Below, piece after piece: positions 59,527-64,000 of a stretch of DNA of 64,000 nucleotides. The stretch is taken from the NCBI GenBank assembly GCA_963853835.1, contig OY970820.1, forward strand, positions 35,798,873 to 35,862,872, given 5' to 3'. The notes under the pieces are model-generated. The model made no database searches, was not told the DNA's origin, and worked only from the letters and a program-made list of their open reading frames with translations. The DNA is from Calendula officinalis (taxonomy: Eukaryota > Streptophyta > Magnoliopsida > Asterales > Asteraceae). The number at the start of each line of letters is the position of its first letter. Within the stretch, counting starts at the first letter, position 1. Both the position numbers and the translations under genes were made by a program.

Positions 59527-60441
59527 ATGGAAGATCAGTTACAACCTAATGACATGGTCGAGATGGGAATACGTAAAGATCTTTCTCCCGAACAACGCGG
59601 CAATCGTACTTATCTGCCACCTGCATGTTATAATACATCGAAGGAAGAAAAAAGAAAGTTTTGTCAATGTTTGCATGATATTAAGGTTCCATCAACTTAT
59701 TCAGTAAACATTAAAAGATTTGTGTCGATGAAAGACTATAAATTGCTTGGGATGAAGTCTCATGATTGTCATATTTTGATGACACATATGATTCCTATCG
59801 CAATTCGTGGAATTTTACAAGTTGATATCCGTCATACAATCACAAAACTTCGTTTGTTTTTTAATAAGATTCACTCAAAAGTTATTAATGTGGAAGATCT
59901 GGACAAATGGGAGAAAGACATTTATGTTATCTTTCCACCTTCATTTTTTGATGTAATGCAGAACACTGGAGTCACAATGATAGCATCAACGACCGAATTC
60001 GATAGACGTGATCATGATACATTGATAAGAATAGCAAAAGATTCTTATTACGGTGTGATACAAGAAATATGGGAATTGAAGTATGGTGATTTCATAATTC
60101 CAGTATTCAAGTGTAAATGGGTGAATAACCGTGGTGTTCTAGTTGATGAATATGGTTTCACACTTGTGGACCTTGAAACTAATGGATATAAATCCGAACC
60201 ATTCGTTCTCGCAAAACATGTTTCACAAGTTTTTTTCGTTCAAGATCCGAGCAAAGCAAAATACCACATTGTTCTACAGGGTAAAAGACGTATTCTCGGG
60301 GTTGATGATGTTGTAGATGAAGAAGAATACGATCACTTTGATGACCTACCACTATTTTCGGTTGGTATCGATCCCGGTAATTTTGAAGACATGAATAGAA
60401 CGACATATGTTAGAAATGATTTAGAACGAACATATGATTAA
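59527..60441 (+). pseudogene. TNP2-type CACTA transposase, C-terminal part only
   Basis: 304 residues with ATG at 59527. It opens in the segment that follows the catalytic domain in TNP2 proteins (MGIRKDLSPEQRGNRTYLPP), then a DUF4218-type region (GMKSHDCHILMTHMIPIAIR; IFPPSFFDVM) and a DUF4216-type region (VFKCKWVNNRG; EPFVLAKHVSQVFFVQDPS). The zinc-finger and catalytic DDE part is absent, so it cannot move the element alone. The frame is clean despite this, which suggests a recent deletion. Confidence 0.8.
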
Positions 60442-60599
60442 TACATTTATTGTCTAACTTAAGATATAATTTTATAATATTGTTTATGAGTTATATTTTT
60501 TATCACACCTATCATTGTCTTGTAACACAATGATGTTTATTGTAATGCACGTTTTATTCAGTGCTAAAAAAGAAACTGAAAATAACCCGCTAAAATCAT

Positions 60600-60775
60600 A
60601 TTAATTATTTGAAAATTTTCAACCCAGCCGCTCCAACAAAAAAAACAAACCGCTCCAACAAAAAGAACCAAAACCGCCTTATCTAAACGAAACCGCACCA
60701 ACAAAGCAAAAACACCGCCCTAACTAATATGCACCGCCCTAACTAATCGGCACCACACCTCAGTGGAGACCCGCT
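60600..60775 (+). repeat. Internal subterminal-like repeats between TNP2 and TNP1
   Basis: Repeated AACCGC(T/A)CCAACAAA and CACCGCCCTAACTAAT units, the inverted sense of the GCGGTT repeats at 59060-59340. They sit directly upstream of the TNP1-like gene. In CACTA elements such motifs bind TNPA-type proteins near the ends; here they lie internally. Confidence 0.6.
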
Positions 60776-61051
60776 AAATGAAATATTTTATTCGAATCTT
60801 TTCATCTCCCGGGAACTTCTCCAAAACACGAATCCTTAATCACTTTCTTCACAAAACCCTTGCTGCATCTTCATCGGCGATTTTTTTGTCCTCTGCTAAA
60901 CTCTTTGAAAATCATATTATCCCGTCGTTGGTCCATAGTTTACACAGCCCGACCTTCGAACAAGGTAAATTTCATACATTTCTGTTTTAATAGCTCATGG
61001 TTTACTCAATCCTTTACATTTCATTGTTTTCTGTTGCATTGTAGTTTAGAA

Positions 61052-63243
61052 ATGGAAGAACAACTGAACCGTAGAAGACGCAGAGGGGAACGTGGTGCTG
61101 CATTGTTTTCCAAGAAGTACCCCGAAGAGGTATTTAAAGTTGAGTTTGATGAGAACAATATCCCGCAGAATAGCAAGCAGATGTCGTGGTATGGGATGGA
61201 GGTTTGCCATAGAGTTAAGATTACAACGGATATGTGTAAAGTTAAAAAAGAATTTTTTAAAGAACTGTGGTTGGAAGCCAAGGTACGTAATGAATTTCGT
61301 TGTGTTGTTCGTAATTTTTAGTTATTTTATTAAAAATTTTATATGCATTTCTGTTGTATTGAGTTGTAGAGGATGTGGAACATCGAAAACGATAATGCAG
61401 AAGAATTTATGCGGAAGAAAGCAATGAAACTTGGAACAAGTTTTAGGTCTAGACTAGTAAAAGATTATGTTCTTACACAACAGAATCCTTGTGGAAAGTA
61501 TTCGTTTATTGAGCCAGAGGATTGGGATGCATTTGTTTTACAAAAAACCACCCCAGAATTTATGGTAGGTTTGCACTAATTTACCTTGAGTTTGATATAC
61601 ATGTTATGATTAACAATTTTTTAATTTGTGCAGCGAAAAAAGGAGAAAGCACAAGCAAGCAATTCTAAGAGGAAATTTATAACCCGCTTGGGTCGAAGCG
61701 GCTGAGGCGGTTTAAAAAAAAAGAAAAGACCGTTTGGGTTCAACTTTTAAAAAAACATAATTTTTTGGGTGAGATTCAAAATGATCGTTCAAGGCGATTT
61801 TTAATGGGTTGTTCGATACATGATAAAGAAGGAAAGCCTGAACTTCCAAAGGAGGCGATTGTTGCTTTTAGGCGTTTGGTAAACTAAATATTAATTTAAT
61901 TAAGGAATTATATCTTATTGGTAACAAATATTTTTTGTAGCTTGAGGAGGAGATAAAGATGATTAAGGATGGGACTTATTTTGAGAATAAAGAAGATCCT
62001 TTAATTCGGGTTTTTGGACGTGAGCACGAGGGACGATCCCGTACGGTATCCGAGATAATTGGGTATATTAAGGTTCACAGATGTTTAATAAGAAATGTGG
62101 ACCCCGTACATAGGCTTACTAGCTCAGTCAACCATGCATCATCATGTGGGTCTCGTGGAACGGCTACCCACTATCCACCAATTGTTTTTATTGTTTTACC
62201 TAATACTTTTATCTGGTTTGCAGGGCATCACACCATGTGAGATACAAATTAAGGTGTTTGATAGTGATTTTGTCACAGTTGGTTCTGGTAGAGCATGGTC
62301 AACTTTCGAACAAGACAAAGAAGGTTGTGCAAGAGTCCAAGTAGAGCAGGTCGTTTCATCATTCTTGGATTTTCCTGTTCATCCTTTAACAAGAACAAAT
62401 ACAATTGAAACGGTTGATAAGGCTTATCTTAAGTTTGTACAATGGCCACGATTTGCATTAAAGGTATATTATAGTATTAGATTAAAATATATTTTTGTAT
62501 GTTTTTAACAAGAATAAATGTTTTAGCTTCTACCGGGTAACCAACATGCTGTTGAAAACCAACATGTTGAAAACCCATAAATCCCTGAAATGGCCTCGAG
62601 AGAATCCTCTCCACTGATGGACTCGACAAATTCATATCATCCGAATTGTGATTTTTTTGAGAAGAATCTTCCTGACCAAAATTTAGTTGATCCTCCGCCT
62701 GGATCTTTTACACATATGGTTAGTCTTCTAAACCTTTACACATAATGATTTTTAATTACTAATGTTTTTACCATGCATCTGTTTTTAGCTAACAGCTATG
62801 GGAGGGCCACTTTTATTCCCAACCGACAATGCAGCCCCAACCACACACATCCCGGTCACTGCAACCGTCACTGCAGCCCCAACCACACACACCCTGGTCA
62901 CTGCAAACGTCACTGCAGCCCCAACCACACACATCCCGGTCACTGCAACCATCACTGCAGCCCTAAACACACACACCATTAATGATTCAGTTACTGCAAC
63001 CCTAACCACACACACCCCGGTTAATGCAGCCCCAACCATTAATGATCCAGTCACTGCAGCCGTCAGTGCAGCCTCAACGAGTAAAGTAGCAGATGAAGAT
63101 GATCCCATTCCGGATTTTGTTGATTCTGAAGATGCGATGATGCTGGCTAAAGTAGCAGAAGAATATCCCGTTTTTCACGAAATGATTCAGAGATTTCTCA
63201 AAAACATAACTTATGTTCAGTTTTCTTCACCTCCAACTATGTA
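61052..63243 (+). pseudogene. TNP1-like (Ptta/En/Spm) CACTA accessory gene
   Basis: Probable exons are 61052-61282, 61370-61564, 61634-61878, 61941 to about 62090, 62224-62463, 62527-62719 and 62789 to 63243, with a possible 5'UTR exon ending at 60965. Recognisable parts are the plant En/Spm transposase domain (EDWDAFVLQKTTPEFM; TRLGRSG; DPLIRVFGREHEGRSRTV) and a DUF8039-like region (SGRAWSTF; PVHPLTRTNTIETVD). A stop after TRLGRSG, a frameshift in exon 3 and a stop after VENP break it. The end is cut at 63243 by an LTR. Confidence 0.7.
62831..63070 (+). repeat. 42-bp minisatellite coding 14-residue repeats
   Basis: Units begin GCAGCCCCAACCACACAC at 62831, 62873 and 62915, then diverge. They encode AAPTTHIPVTATVT-like repeats in the last exon of the TNP1-like gene. 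The period is a multiple of three, so the frame is kept. Confidence 0.85.
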
Positions 63244-64000
63244 TGTAACATCCTAAAACCGGCCTAGTAGTTTTAGGTATATATTGATATTTGATAAATA
63301 TCTATTTGACCTTATTTGGAATAAATTGATTAAATGATAATAGAATTGTTTGGTCTTTTGTCCTTTTGTGATATTTTAATCAAGGGATTAAAATATCTGA
63401 TTGCTGAAATGTTTAAAGGATTGTATGATTTTTATATTTTTGGATTCTCCTTTGAATTTCGTTTCCGAATATATTTTCGTTGCTAAAAACAGAGTTCGTT
63501 TGGCACTTTAAATAAATTAACTACGAACGGGACTTTTTATATTGTATTGTTTAAAAGTGATAAAAGACAAAGTGGGCCCCACCTCCCTTCTTTTGGACAG
63601 AAATAGAGATGGGGGAAACCCCATCCTCTTCATTTTTATCCAATCTTCTCCTCTCTCTAACTTATCTCTAGAAAAAACCCCACCAAAATCTCTCTACGTT
63701 TAAGTGTGTGTGTTCTTGGTGTTCTTGAGGTTCCTTGAAGGTTTCTTCCTCCTTCCTCACTTAAATCACGTTTTTGGTGGTAGCTTTGGGTAAGATCTTG
63801 TTCCTTGTTATATCTCTTGAAGTTCTTGACAAAATGTGAAACTAAGGTTTATGATTCTTGAGGTTTTGTTGGTGTATATTGTGTTAGATGTTATATTAAG
63901 TGTTTGTTCAAGCTTTGAAATGTATTGTATGATTATTGTTGGAAGAAACCATGCTTTGGTGGAACTCACCTTCAAACTCCATTAATGGAGGTTTGGAGAA
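63244..64000 (+). mobile_element. Start of a gypsy-type LTR (partial)
   Basis: Starts TGTAACATCCTAAAACCGG, like the TGTAAC ends of elements A and B, and interrupts the TNP1-like ORF. Downstream is CT-rich, leader-like sequence (63640-63760) similar in character to LTR B. The rest is outside the window, so the class is inferred. Confidence 0.6.

Larger units (their letters stand above)
59041..63243 (+). mobile_element. CACTA (En/Spm) transposon, right end not seen
   Basis: The left end begins CACTAGTACAGAAAAGG, a typical CACTA terminus, preceded by TAT as possible 3-bp target copy. Subterminal repeats of GGGGCGGTT...ACCGC(C/A)GTAACATAA type fill 59060-59340. Inside are a TNP2 remnant and a TNP1-like gene on the same strand. 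A gypsy LTR begins at 63244 before any right terminus. Confidence 0.8.

Noticed and set aside
60778..60990. 70-residue frame upstream of the TNP1-like gene
   Set aside because: More likely a 5'UTR exon ending at a GT donor near 60966; no domain seen.
59041..64000. Right terminus of the CACTA element
   Set aside because: I looked for a reverse-complement CACTA end and found none before the LTR at 63244, so the element is left open-ended.
1..64000. CRISPR arrays, rRNA genes, operons or riboswitches
   Set aside because: None seen; the spaced repeats present are transposon-derived, and the window is plant nuclear DNA.

Overview
This window is nuclear DNA of a flowering plant (eudicot). The evidence is spliced genes with GT-AG introns, a nuclear-encoded plastid ribosomal protein with a transit peptide, and dense plant-type transposons. 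The copia elements carry a large extra 3' ORF of a kind I associate with daisy-family (Asteraceae) genomes, so Asteraceae is my inference; no species is claimed.

Only three stretches look like host genes. (1) 1279-1577 (-) appears to be exon 1 of a JAGGED-like zinc-finger gene, split by a SINE and cut off in its first intron by a copia LTR. (2) 4675-6273 (+) is a complete four-exon gene for plastid ribosomal protein L15, with site-II promoter motifs upstream. (3) 50401-51156 (+) is a three-exon gene for a 183-residue plant protein of unknown function, with a 5'UTR intron. Almost everything else is mobile DNA, often nested.

Layout. 1-1261: 3' end of a copia element (+). 1262-7955: JAG-like exon, SINE, an old MITE, RPL15, two related Helitron ends. 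7956-17123: a copia element (-) with gag, a pol lacking most of RT, and a third ORF behind its own TATA box; its 3' LTR is missing. 17124-20643: MITEs and AT-rich DNA. 20649-22855: a non-coding LTR-type element with a perfect 5-bp target duplication, whose two ends are inverted copies of the same U5 end. 22962-39362: a Tekay-like gypsy chromovirus A (-), interrupted inside its RNase H region by a second, nearly intact relative B (+, 26327-34436). 39424-43279: a Helitron with two internal tandem duplications. 43280-49560: PIF/Harbinger- and hAT-type MITEs. 52955-54890: a PIF/Harbinger element with its transposase. 56120-58140: Helitron helicase remnant, AT-rich repeat array, and a solo LTR that itself holds a MITE. 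59041-63243: a CACTA (En/Spm) element with remnants of both its genes. 63244-64000: start of another gypsy-type LTR.

Insertion order can be read in places from matching target duplications. B (TTTAT) is inside A (TATAT). The U5-U5 element (AGAAT), A and the Helitron all sit in one AT-rich, partly palindromic host stretch. A Harbinger MITE sits inside a solo LTR (ACCAT). The most unusual objects are the U5-U5 element and the SINE that gives the broken JAG-like exon a new in-frame start codon.
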